DNA of 64,000 bases from Arcobacter_B sp049472135. Its GTDB lineage: Bacteria > Campylobacterota > Campylobacteria > Campylobacterales > Arcobacteraceae. Below, in pieces: positions 50,449-58,122 of this stretch; the first letter of the stretch is position 1, and the number at the start of each line of letters is the position of its first letter. Both the position numbers and the translations under genes were made by a program. A model generated the notes under the pieces. That model was not told where the DNA came from. It was given only the letters and a program-made list of their open reading frames with translations, and did not search any database. The stretch lies in assembly GCF_049472135.1 (NCBI RefSeq), contig NZ_JBMOVV010000002.1, forward strand, positions 124,001 to 188,000, given 5' to 3'.

Positions 50449-52062
50449 ATGCAAGAAATTGATGTATTAATTATTGGCTCTGGTGCTGCTGGTTTAAGTG
50501 CTGCATTAAAAGCAAAAGAGAATGGGCTTAATGTAGTTGTATTAAGTAAAACACTCCCAACACATTCTCAAACAGTACAAGCTCAAGGTGGAATAAATGC
50601 CGTTTTATATGAAGATGATGATACTATAGAACAACATATTGAAGATACATATTTAAGTTCTTATAAACTAGCAAAAAGAGATAATATTGAACTTATGTGT
50701 AAAAATGCTAAAGAAACGATTCTTTGGTTAGATTCAATAGGAGTTCCATTTAATAGAAATGAAAATAAACAAATAGCACAAAGAAAATTTGGTGGAACTA
50801 AGAAAATTAGAACTTGTTATAGTAGTGACTATACAGGTTTAAAAATCCTTCATGCTCTTTATGATCAATGTATCGATAAGGGAATAAAGTTCTATACTGA
50901 ACATCAAGCACTTGAATTAATAGTTAAAGAAAACCACTGTTATGGGTGTATAGCATATGATATAGTTGATGGTAAAGTTAAAGAATTTTTATCAAAAACT
51001 ACTATACTTGCAACAGGTGGATATGCAGGAATATATAAAAACTACACAACAAATTCGTTATCTACAACAGCAGATGGAATTAGTTTAGCCTTTAAAGCTG
51101 GAGCAAAATTATCTAATATTGAGTTTGTACAATTTCATCCAACAACGCTTATAGATACAAATATACTTATAAGTGAAAGTGCCAGAGGTGAGGGTGGATA
51201 TTTACTTGATAAAAATAAAAAAAGATTTATAGATGAACTGTCTAGAAGAGATGAAGTAGCAAGAGAAATATATAAAAGAATTAAAAGAAATGAAGAAGTA
51301 TATCTTGATTTAAGACATATTGATAAAGAAATTCTACATGAATTAATACCACAAGAAATAAAACTTGCATATGAATTTTCAAATATTAATCTTGAAGAAG
51401 AACTGCTTCCTATTACTCCTGCAGCTCATTACAGTATGGGTGGAATTAAAACAGATATTAATGCTAAAACATCTATAGAAAATCTTTTTGCTTGTGGAGA
51501 GTGTGCCCAAAGTGATATTCATGGAGCAAATAGATTAGGGGGAAATTCTTTATTAGAAATTGTTAGTTTTGGTAAGATTGCAGGAGAGCAAGCTAATAAT
51601 ACTATCAATAATATGGATATAAAATCAATAAATATTGAAGATAATATAAACAAAATAAATGAAGATATTAATAGTTTATTATCAAGAGATAAATCAACTT
51701 TAAATGTATATAACTTAAAAGATACCCTAGGAAATCTTCTATTTAGAAAAGCTGGTTTATTTAGAAATGAAGAAGATTTATTGTCTTTAAATGAAGATAT
51801 TAAGTTAATTGAATCAACTTTAAATGAAGTTTCTATAGAAGATAAATCAAGAGTTTATAATAAAAATCTTGTTGAATATTTTGAATTCTCAAACTCATTA
51901 TTAATTGGAAAAGCTATAGCTTTATCAGCATTAGAAAGAAAAGAGAGTAGAGGTTCTCACTTTAGAGAAGACTTTAATGAATTAAAAAAAGAGTTTGAAA
52001 AAAATTCTATATTAACATTAGAGAATAATCAAATCATTTGTATATTTGAGGATTTAAAATGA
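50449..52062 (+). CDS. Fumarate reductase/succinate dehydrogenase-type flavoprotein, no covalent-FAD His
   Basis: A 537-residue flavoprotein. FAD binding: DVLIIGSGAAGLSAALKAKE at the N-terminus. Catalytic landmarks of the FrdA/SdhA family are kept: FVQFHPTTL, SARGEGGYLLD, ELSRRDEVAREI, AAHYSMGGIKTD and GANRLGGNSLLEI. At the position of the His that binds FAD covalently in FrdA (SHTV) this protein has Gln41 (HSQTVQAQGGINAV), so FAD is probably not covalently bound, as in NadB and soluble fumarate reductases. The partner iron-sulfur gene overlaps its stop by four bases. L-aspartate oxidase is less likely because of that partner. Confidence 0.82.
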   Translation: MQEIDVLIIGSGAAGLSAALKAKENGLNVVVLSKTLPTHSQTVQAQGGINAVLYEDDDTIEQHIEDTYLSSYKLAKRDNIELMCKNAKETILWLDSIGVPFNRNENKQIAQRKFGGTKKIRTCYSSDYTGLKILHALYDQCIDKGIKFYTEHQALELIVKENHCYGCIAYDIVDGKVKEFLSKTTILATGGYAGIYKNYTTNSLSTTADGISLAFKAGAKLSNIEFVQFHPTTLIDTNILISESARGEGGYLLDKNKKRFIDELSRRDEVAREIYKRIKRNEEVYLDLRHIDKEILHELIPQEIKLAYEFSNINLEEELLPITPAAHYSMGGIKTDINAKTSIENLFACGECAQSDIHGANRLGGNSLLEIVSFGKIAGEQANNTINNMDIKSINIEDNINKINEDINSLLSRDKSTLNVYNLKDTLGNLLFRKAGLFRNEEDLLSLNEDIKLIESTLNEVSIEDKSRVYNKNLVEYFEFSNSLLIGKAIALSALERKESRGSHFREDFNELKKEFEKNSILTLENNQIICIFEDLK

Positions 52063-52790
52063 AACTAAAAATTAGTAGATTAAAAAGTAAAACTTCAGAA
52101 CTAAACGTAGATGAGTTTGAAGTTAAAGAAACAAATTTACTTAAAGCACTTGAAGAGATAAAAAAGAATAAAGACTCAAGTTTAAGCTATAGATGTGGAT
52201 GTAAAAGTGGAGTTTGCGGTTCTTGTACAGTTAGAGTTAATGGGGTAGAGAAACTTGCATGTAAAACAACTATTAATGACTCAGATTTAATTGAACCACT
52301 AAAAAATTCTAAAGTAATTAAAGATTTGGTTGTCGATGTTTCACATGAAACATTACTAATAAAAAAGACTCAAGCTGCAATGAAAGTAGGGTTAAACAAA
52401 GAAGTAAATCAAAAGGATATCTTAAAAATCGATATTCAAAGTAATTGTATATTATGCCAGGCTTGTTATAGTTCTTGTCCCGTTTATGATGTAAATAAAG
52501 AGTTTATAGGACCTTATGCTTTAACTAAAGCATATAGATATGAAGTAGATAACAGAAATGATAATCCAAACATAATAAGCAATGTACAAACAAATGGTAT
52601 TTGGGACTGTACTTTATGTAGTGCTTGTACTTTTGTTTGCCCTCAAGGAATAGATCCTAAAATGGATATTATGCAATTACAAAACATTTCTGCGCAAAAA
52701 GGATATTCAAATCCTTATTTAAACAGTTTTGACAATAATATGGGATTTGATAGTAATGACTTTGGATTTAATCCAAATGGAGGTTTTTAG
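52059..52790 (+). CDS. Fumarate reductase/succinate dehydrogenase-type iron-sulfur protein
   Basis: A 243-residue FrdB/SdhB-like subunit. The [2Fe-2S] cysteines are 48, 53, 56 and 68 (CKSGVCGSC, LACKT). Two C-terminal cluster motifs follow: CILCQACYSSCPVYD and CTLCSACTFVCPQGID, for the [4Fe-4S] and [3Fe-4S] or [4Fe-4S] clusters. The tail is Asn/Gly/Phe-rich (GFNPNGGF). No membrane anchor gene (FrdC/D, SdhC/D or SdhE type) follows; a terminator comes at once. The pair could be a soluble enzyme or use an anchor encoded elsewhere. Confidence 0.88.
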   Translation: MKLKISRLKSKTSELNVDEFEVKETNLLKALEEIKKNKDSSLSYRCGCKSGVCGSCTVRVNGVEKLACKTTINDSDLIEPLKNSKVIKDLVVDVSHETLLIKKTQAAMKVGLNKEVNQKDILKIDIQSNCILCQACYSSCPVYDVNKEFIGPYALTKAYRYEVDNRNDNPNIISNVQTNGIWDCTLCSACTFVCPQGIDPKMDIMQLQNISAQKGYSNPYLNSFDNNMGFDSNDFGFNPNGGF

Positions 52791-52795
52791 TTGAG

Positions 52796-52828
52796 AATTA
52801 AGAGCAGTAACTGCTCTTAATTTTTTTA
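52796..52828. terminator. Strong terminator after the flavoprotein/iron-sulfur pair
   Basis: A perfect 12-bp stem (aattaagagcag / ctgctcttaatt) with loop taa is followed by a T run. It also lies at the end of the convergent TRAP gene. Confidence 0.85.
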
Positions 52829-53896
52829 TTATAAATTGTCTTTTAAATATAAATAGTCAGACATCTTAGTCCATTCTCTAGCTTTTTTCATATAAGCATC
52901 TTGAGAATCTAATACCTCTTTTAATAAAGGACTTTTAGCTGACATTTCATCTCTTAACTCTTTGTTTGCTTTTTTCATAGCATCCATAATCTCTTTTGGA
53001 AAAGTTTTAACTTTGATATTTGGTTGTTCTACTTTCATTTTAGCCCAAGCATTTGCATTCATATCATAGTTTTGAATATACATATCATATGCACTAACTC
53101 TAATAGCTGTAGTTAAAATAAGTTGTAAATCTTTTGGTAATTTTTCGAACTTTTTCTTATTTACGATAACTTGTAATTCAGATGCTGGTTCATGCCAACC
53201 TGTGTAGTAGTAAGGAGCAATTTTATGAAATCCCATTTTAATATCCATTGATGGTCCAACCCACTCTAAAGCATCAATTGTATTTCTATCTAATGCAGTA
53301 TATAACTCACCTGGTGCTATATTTGTAACTTGAATACCTAATTTTGCTAATACTTCACCTGCAAAACCTGGAATTCTCATTTTAAGACCTTGTAAATCTT
53401 CTAAAGTATTAATCTCTTTTCTAAAGAATCCACCCATTTGTACACCAGTGTTTCCACCAGGAAATGACAAGATATTATGTTTTGCATAAACCTTTTGCAT
53501 TAATTCTAAACCACCACCATAGTAGAACCATGCATATTGTTCAGGTGCTGTTAATCCAAAAGGCATTGAAGTAAATGGTAAAGTATTGATATCTTTACCT
53601 TTCCAGTAGTATGATGCTGTATGACCCATATCATATTGACCACCTTTAACCATATCAAGAACACCTAAAGGTGCTTTATGTTTGTTTGCTGAATCAATTT
53701 TAATTATAAGTCTACCATTAGACATCTCTTTTGCTAGAGTAGAGATACTTTCTGCTGTATCAATTAATGGAGTAGCAGCTTTACCCCATGTAGTTGCCAT
53801 CTTTAATTTATATGTTTTTTCTTTTGCCTGTGCAGACATTGACATTGCGATTAGTATAACTGAAGTTACACCTAACTTACCTATTAATTTTTTCAT
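52829..53896 (-). CDS. TRAP transporter solute-binding protein, DctP family
   Basis: A 355-residue periplasmic binding protein with a signal peptide (ending in MSAQA). DctP features: KMATTWGKAATPLIDTAESIS, GGQYDMGHTASYYW, LEDLQGLKMRIPGFAGEVLAKLGI and GELYTALDRNTIDALEWVGPSMDI. The TW and ALEW contexts are those of the 2-oxo acid/mannonate-type group; the ligand is not certain. The membrane subunits DctQ and DctM are not in the neighbourhood, so this is an orphan binding protein that must work with genes elsewhere. Confidence 0.9.
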   Translation of the reverse strand: MKKLIGKLGVTSVILIAMSMSAQAKEKTYKLKMATTWGKAATPLIDTAESISTLAKEMSNGRLIIKIDSANKHKAPLGVLDMVKGGQYDMGHTASYYWKGKDINTLPFTSMPFGLTAPEQYAWFYYGGGLELMQKVYAKHNILSFPGGNTGVQMGGFFRKEINTLEDLQGLKMRIPGFAGEVLAKLGIQVTNIAPGELYTALDRNTIDALEWVGPSMDIKMGFHKIAPYYYTGWHEPASELQVIVNKKKFEKLPKDLQLILTTAIRVSAYDMYIQNYDMNANAWAKMKVEQPNIKVKTFPKEIMDAMKKANKELRDEMSAKSPLLKEVLDSQDAYMKKAREWTKMSDYLYLKDNL

Positions 53897-53968
53897 AAAT
53901 ACTCCTAAATATAAAATTTGTGAGGAATTATATATTTATAGCAGTATCATTTAGCTTATGTATATAAA

Positions 53969-54592
53969 TTAAACATTTAAAATACAATCATCAATATTAT
54001 AAGTTTTATTCCAATTAATTGTTTTAAACTCTGGTTCATCAAAAAACTCTTTTACATATCCAAAGCATAAGTATCCAATAAATTTATACTCATCTTTATT
54101 AACACCAAGAATTTTATTTACTTTTTTAGGCTTTAAAATAGATACCCATCCCATTCCAATATTTAAAGCTCTTGCAGTAAGCCACATATTTAAAATAGCA
54201 CATACAACAGAGTATTCTCCTGTTCTTTTCATATAAGTTTGACCTAATACATTTGATTTAGGCTTTTTATAATATACAGCTATATTGATATTAGATTCTT
54301 TTATACCTTCAAGTTTTAATGAATTATATAAAGGTCTATCTTTAAATCTTGATTTACTTTTATCAAAAGAGTTTTTAAAATGATTATAGACTTTATCTCT
54401 TTTTTCATCATCTACTATGACAAATCTCCAAGGTTGTGAGTATCCAACAGATGGAGCATGCATAGCAGCTTTTAAAATCTTATTTAATTTCTTTTGGGAT
54501 ATTTTTTTTGAAGTAAAACTATTGCCTCTTACATCTCGTCTTGAGGCAATAATCTTTTCAAGAGCATCTAGCTCTTTTTTAGTAAATTTCAT
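53969..54592 (-). CDS. bluB: 5,6-dimethylbenzimidazole synthase-type flavoprotein (BluB-like)
   Basis: A 207-residue protein of the nitroreductase fold in the BluB group: IASRRDVRGNSF (about 14-25), AAMHAPSVGYSQPWRFVIVDD (residues 42-62, with the BluB-type APSVGxxQPWR), LKLEGIKESNINIAV and ALNIGMGWVSILKP. BluB cleaves reduced FMN with O2 to make the lower ligand of vitamin B12. It overlaps the upstream NifX-like gene by one base. A general nitroreductase is the alternative. Confidence 0.82.
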   Translation of the reverse strand: MKFTKKELDALEKIIASRRDVRGNSFTSKKISQKKLNKILKAAMHAPSVGYSQPWRFVIVDDEKRDKVYNHFKNSFDKSKSRFKDRPLYNSLKLEGIKESNINIAVYYKKPKSNVLGQTYMKRTGEYSVVCAILNMWLTARALNIGMGWVSILKPKKVNKILGVNKDEYKFIGYLCFGYVKEFFDEPEFKTINWNKTYNIDDCILNV

Positions 54593-54897
54593 TAAACTGT
54601 AAAATCGTGTAAGTCTTTAAATAAAAAGGCTTCAACAATTTCATCAATACTTTTTTGAGTTGGAGCTATAAGAGCAATAATTCCTTCATCCATAAAAGGC
54701 CATACATACTCTTGATCGTTTATAACTACAACAGCATCTATCCACTCTAAAATATCTTCTCTTCTATCATAAAACTCAACATCACTAATCTTTCCTTCAT
54801 CTAATCGAATAAAAGCCCAAGACTTATTCTCTTCCATAGATGCGATAGTACATTCATGTCTACTTTTATTGTTAACAGGTATTAATACTGTCATACT
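54592..54897 (-). CDS. NifX/NifB-type cofactor-binding fold protein (tentative)
   Basis: A 101-residue protein. The pattern TVLIPVNNK, then an alternating strand/helix fold and IALIAPTQKSIDEIVEAFL resembles the small Nitro_FeMo-Co (NifX) fold, which carries metal clusters. One Cys (HECTI) and several His are present. I took the ATG at 54897, with AGAGGAT just upstream, over a GTG at 54930 without a ribosome site. It is coupled to bluB by a one-base overlap. The assignment is weak. Confidence 0.55.
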   Translation of the reverse strand, partial: SMTVLIPVNNKSRHECTIASMEENKSWAFIRLDEGKISDVEFYDRREDILEWIDAVVVINDQEYVWPFMDEGIIALIAPTQKSIDEIVEAFLFKDLHDFTV

Positions 54898-54957
54898 ATC
54901 CTCTTTTAATTCTTTTGTAATTGTTTTCACAATAGATGGATTTTACTGTTTTTTCTC

Positions 54958-56748
54958 TTAAGATAAAAACTCTTTTTTATACCATAAAGAGAAAACAAAT
55001 AAAGAGTAAAGATGCTGTTTAAATTTTCTTTGTTTAGATAGCTCATAAATATGCTTTACATACTCAACATTAAAAAGGTTTGTTTGTTCATTAACATAAA
55101 GTATAGTCTCTAAAATAGATTTACCATACTCTTGATTTAACCACTCATTAAAAGGAGAATTAAAACCTTTCTTAGTTCTATTTATAATTTGCTCAGGTAT
55201 ATACTTTGAAGCAATTTTCTTTAATAGATATTTATTTGTATTTCCAACTTTAATGTTTGAATCAACACTAAACATATAGTTTACTAAATTAAAATCCAAA
55301 AATGGCGTTCTAACCTCTAAAGAGTTTCTCATAGATATTCTATCAACTTTAGAAAGTAAACCTTCTCCTAGCCAAATTTTTAAGTCAATATAACTCATCC
55401 AATCAACTGGATCTTTTTTTGCTTTTTCATTTTTGAAAGTTGGAACTTTTTTAAAAAGTCTCTTTTTTTGAATATCTGTATAAATTTCTCCAAAAGAGTT
55501 ATAAAGATTTTGTTTTTTAACTATCCTTCTTAAATACTCACTCTCTTTAGTATTATTTTGCAAGGCACCAATAATATCATCTAAAAACTCATTTTGCTCA
55601 TTTGATAATGTTTTTTCAAAACTATAATATTTTAAAAACTTAGCATAATTATCATAACCTAAAAAAATCTCATCGCTTCCTTCTCCTGATAAAACAGTTT
55701 TTATTCCACTTTGATGAATCTTTTTAGTTAATATATTTAAAGGAATTGCAGCTGAATCACCATGTGGTTCTTCTAAAGCTTCTAAACTATCTTCGAAGTG
55801 TTCTATAAAATCTTTTTTAGATATTTCAACTGGATTGTGATTTGAGCCAATATGATCAGCTGTAATCTTTGCATAATCTAATTCACAATAGTTTTTGTAC
55901 TCATTGTAACCAACAGAAAAAGTATTTATCTTTTTTCCAGAGATTTTTGTATAAAGTGCAGATACTAGCGAGCTATCGATTCCACCACTTAAAAGTGAAG
56001 CAACTTCTACATCAGATGTTAGTCTTGATTCAATAGAGTTAAATAAAAGCTCTTCAATCTTCTCTAATGCCTCATTTTCATCTTTTACAGCTTTATAAGT
56101 GTTAATCTTATAGAAACGCTTCTTTTTAAGCTCACAAGCTTTATTTGGCTCATAAACCATATATGTTGCAGCATCTAGTTTAAAAATGTCTTGAAAGAAA
56201 GTATCCTCACCAAAAGAGACAAAATATTGCATATATTTTGAAAGAGCTACTTTATTTAGTTTTGGTTTAGAATCAAGTAGATTTACCACAGACTTAATAG
56301 AAGAAGAAAAAATAAACTTATTATTTTTGAAGTAATAAAAGAATGGTTTTTTCCCATATCTATCCCTAGCACAAAAATATCTGTTCTTTTTTATATCATA
56401 TAAAGTAAAAGCAAACATACCATTTAGCTTATTTAAAAAATCAAACTCATATTTTTGATACAGTCTTATTAAAACTTCACTATCGCTTTTTGTTTTACAC
56501 TCTAATTGCTCATCTAGTATAAGTTGTTTATAGTTATAAATCTCACCATTAAAAACTAAAACAATATCATCAAAAACCATTGGTTGATTTGCTTCTTGGT
56601 CTAAATCAATTATTGCAAGTCTTGTATGACCAAACTCTTTATCTTCAATTTTTATTGAGTTTTGATAATCTGGTCCTCTGTTGTTTAACATCTTCAAAGA
56701 AGATGCAAAGTTTTCACTTACAAAATTTGTTCCTAAAATTCCACACAT
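54958..56748 (-). CDS. asnB: Glutamine-hydrolysing asparagine synthetase
   Basis: A 596-residue enzyme. The glutaminase domain requires Cys at position 2; the ATG at 56748 gives MCGILGTN, so I reject the longer TTG start at 56760. Glutaminase landmarks are NNRGPDYQN, HTRLAIIDLDQEANQPM and NGEIYNY. The synthetase domain has the ATP motif SLLSGGIDSSLVSALY (about 240-255) and FSVGY, LSGEGSDEIFLGYDNY. It makes asparagine, or amidates a related substrate in surface-sugar synthesis, as some family members do. It is next to the AEC carrier gene. Confidence 0.92.
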   Translation of the reverse strand: MCGILGTNFVSENFASSLKMLNNRGPDYQNSIKIEDKEFGHTRLAIIDLDQEANQPMVFDDIVLVFNGEIYNYKQLILDEQLECKTKSDSEVLIRLYQKYEFDFLNKLNGMFAFTLYDIKKNRYFCARDRYGKKPFFYYFKNNKFIFSSSIKSVVNLLDSKPKLNKVALSKYMQYFVSFGEDTFFQDIFKLDAATYMVYEPNKACELKKKRFYKINTYKAVKDENEALEKIEELLFNSIESRLTSDVEVASLLSGGIDSSLVSALYTKISGKKINTFSVGYNEYKNYCELDYAKITADHIGSNHNPVEISKKDFIEHFEDSLEALEEPHGDSAAIPLNILTKKIHQSGIKTVLSGEGSDEIFLGYDNYAKFLKYYSFEKTLSNEQNEFLDDIIGALQNNTKESEYLRRIVKKQNLYNSFGEIYTDIQKKRLFKKVPTFKNEKAKKDPVDWMSYIDLKIWLGEGLLSKVDRISMRNSLEVRTPFLDFNLVNYMFSVDSNIKVGNTNKYLLKKIASKYIPEQIINRTKKGFNSPFNEWLNQEYGKSILETILYVNEQTNLFNVEYVKHIYELSKQRKFKQHLYSLFVFSLWYKKEFLS

Positions 56749-56749
56749 A

Positions 56750-57670
56750 TTACAATCCAAAAAAACTATTTATAATTAAAATATAAAAGTACATTAAAAG
56801 CACAAAAAATAAAGAGCTAACTAAAACAGAAAAAGTTGTATCAATTGGTTTACAATTATATAAAGCCGATAAATTTACATTATTTACAGCAAGAGGTACA
56901 ATTAGTTCTAAAAATATTATTGCTGAAACAAAAGGGTCAAGATTAAATAATAAAATAACATATAAACCAATTATAGGTAATAAGATATGCTTAAATAGTG
57001 TAATATTAAGTGATAATTTCCAATTTGCTGTTTTTATTCTAACTTGTGACATAAAAATACCAAAGATTACAAGTTGCATAACTATTGCAGCATAAGCACC
57101 CATTGTAAAGACTTTATCAAAGTTATCACTTAGAGTAAAACCAAAATAGTTAAATGCAAGAGCAGCAATTGCAAACCACATTGCAGGTATTTTAAATATC
57201 TCTTTTAAAGCATCAGTAAATTTAAACTTATCTCCTGCAAAGAAATAAACAGAAAATATATAAATAAAAAATATATTAGCAATATTTAAAATAGAAGTGT
57301 AAGGTACACTAGATTCACCAAATAAAGCAATTCCCAAAGGAATACCAAGATTTCCAGTATTACCAACTAATGAAGAAGCCATAAATATAGATTTATCTTG
57401 ATAATCTTTTCTAAAAACTTTTAAAGAATAAAAATATGCTATAGCTAAAGTTATAAATACTGCAATAAAATAAATAAGAGGTGAGATAATAAACTCATCA
57501 TTAATAGGAGCTCTTGTTAATCCCCAAAAAATAAGTATTGGTTGTAAAAAATACAAATTAAGTATTACAAAACTTCTTTCGTTTACTTCATTTTTAAAGA
57601 CTCTTTTATATGTAAATCCAATAAGAATAAAGATGTAAATAGTTGCGACAGAGACTAATGCTTCGATAAT
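56750..57670 (-). CDS. AEC-family (auxin efflux carrier-like) transporter
   Basis: A membrane carrier of about 306 residues with ten hydrophobic segments. The AEC signature SSLVGNTGNLGIPLGIALFG (about residues 80-100) and the C-terminal repeat half (VPLAVNNVNLSALYNC) are present. The first usual start, a TTG at 57556, would remove the first membrane helix. The frame is open further upstream and encodes ALVSVATIYIFILIGFTYKR, but has no ATG, GTG or TTG; the best site is ATT (57670) or ATC (57667) behind TTTAGGATAC. I mark the start as uncertain. The substrate, probably an organic acid, is unknown. Confidence 0.8.
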   Translation of the reverse strand: MIEALVSVATIYIFILIGFTYKRVFKNEVNERSFVILNLYFLQPILIFWGLTRAPINDEFIISPLIYFIAVFITLAIAYFYSLKVFRKDYQDKSIFMASSLVGNTGNLGIPLGIALFGESSVPYTSILNIANIFFIYIFSVYFFAGDKFKFTDALKEIFKIPAMWFAIAALAFNYFGFTLSDNFDKVFTMGAYAAIVMQLVIFGIFMSQVRIKTANWKLSLNITLFKHILLPIIGLYVILLFNLDPFVSAIIFLELIVPLAVNNVNLSALYNCKPIDTTFSVLVSSLFFVLLMYFYILIINSFFGL

Positions 57671-57733
57671 GTATCCTAAATTAATTTTTCGAATTTTATC
57701 ATAATGTAATATAATCTTAGCTATATTTTCTAA

Positions 57734-58120
57734 ATGTATGAAAATTTAAAAAATAAAACTGTTTTATATATTGAAGATGACCAATTTATCAGAGAACAAA
57801 CATCATCATTATTAGAAGTTGTATTTCAAAAAGTATTCACAGCCCAAAATGGAGAAGAGGGTCTAACTTTATACAATGAAAATTCAAATAATATTGATGC
57901 AATTGTAACTGATATTAATATGCCGATTTTAACTGGTATTCAAATGTGTCAGGAATTAAGAAGTTGTTCTAATTTTAATACACCAATTATTGGAGTATCT
58001 GCTTATTCAGATGATGATAATATGTTAAATGACTCTAAAGATTTGTTTACACTTTATCTTAGAAAACCAATAGAAATAAAAGATTTAATTAATTCTATAG
58101 AAGAGGTTATTATAGGATAA
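57734..58120 (+). CDS. Single-domain CheY-like response regulator
   Basis: A 128-residue receiver domain with no output domain. The acidic pocket is YIEDDQF, the phospho-acceptor is in IVTDINMPIL (about Asp57), GVSAYS holds the Ser/Thr switch and LRKPIE the Lys. It will act by protein contact with a kinase or effector encoded elsewhere. It stands alone, divergent from the AEC gene and convergent with the PiT gene 2 bases away. Confidence 0.9.
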   Translation: MYENLKNKTVLYIEDDQFIREQTSSLLEVVFQKVFTAQNGEEGLTLYNENSNNIDAIVTDINMPILTGIQMCQELRSCSNFNTPIIGVSAYSDDDNMLNDSKDLFTLYLRKPIEIKDLINSIEEVIIG

Positions 58121-58122
58121 GA

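Noticed and set aside
56749..56760. A start four codons upstream for asnB
   Set aside because: The glutaminase needs Cys as second residue; only the ATG at 56748 gives MCG.
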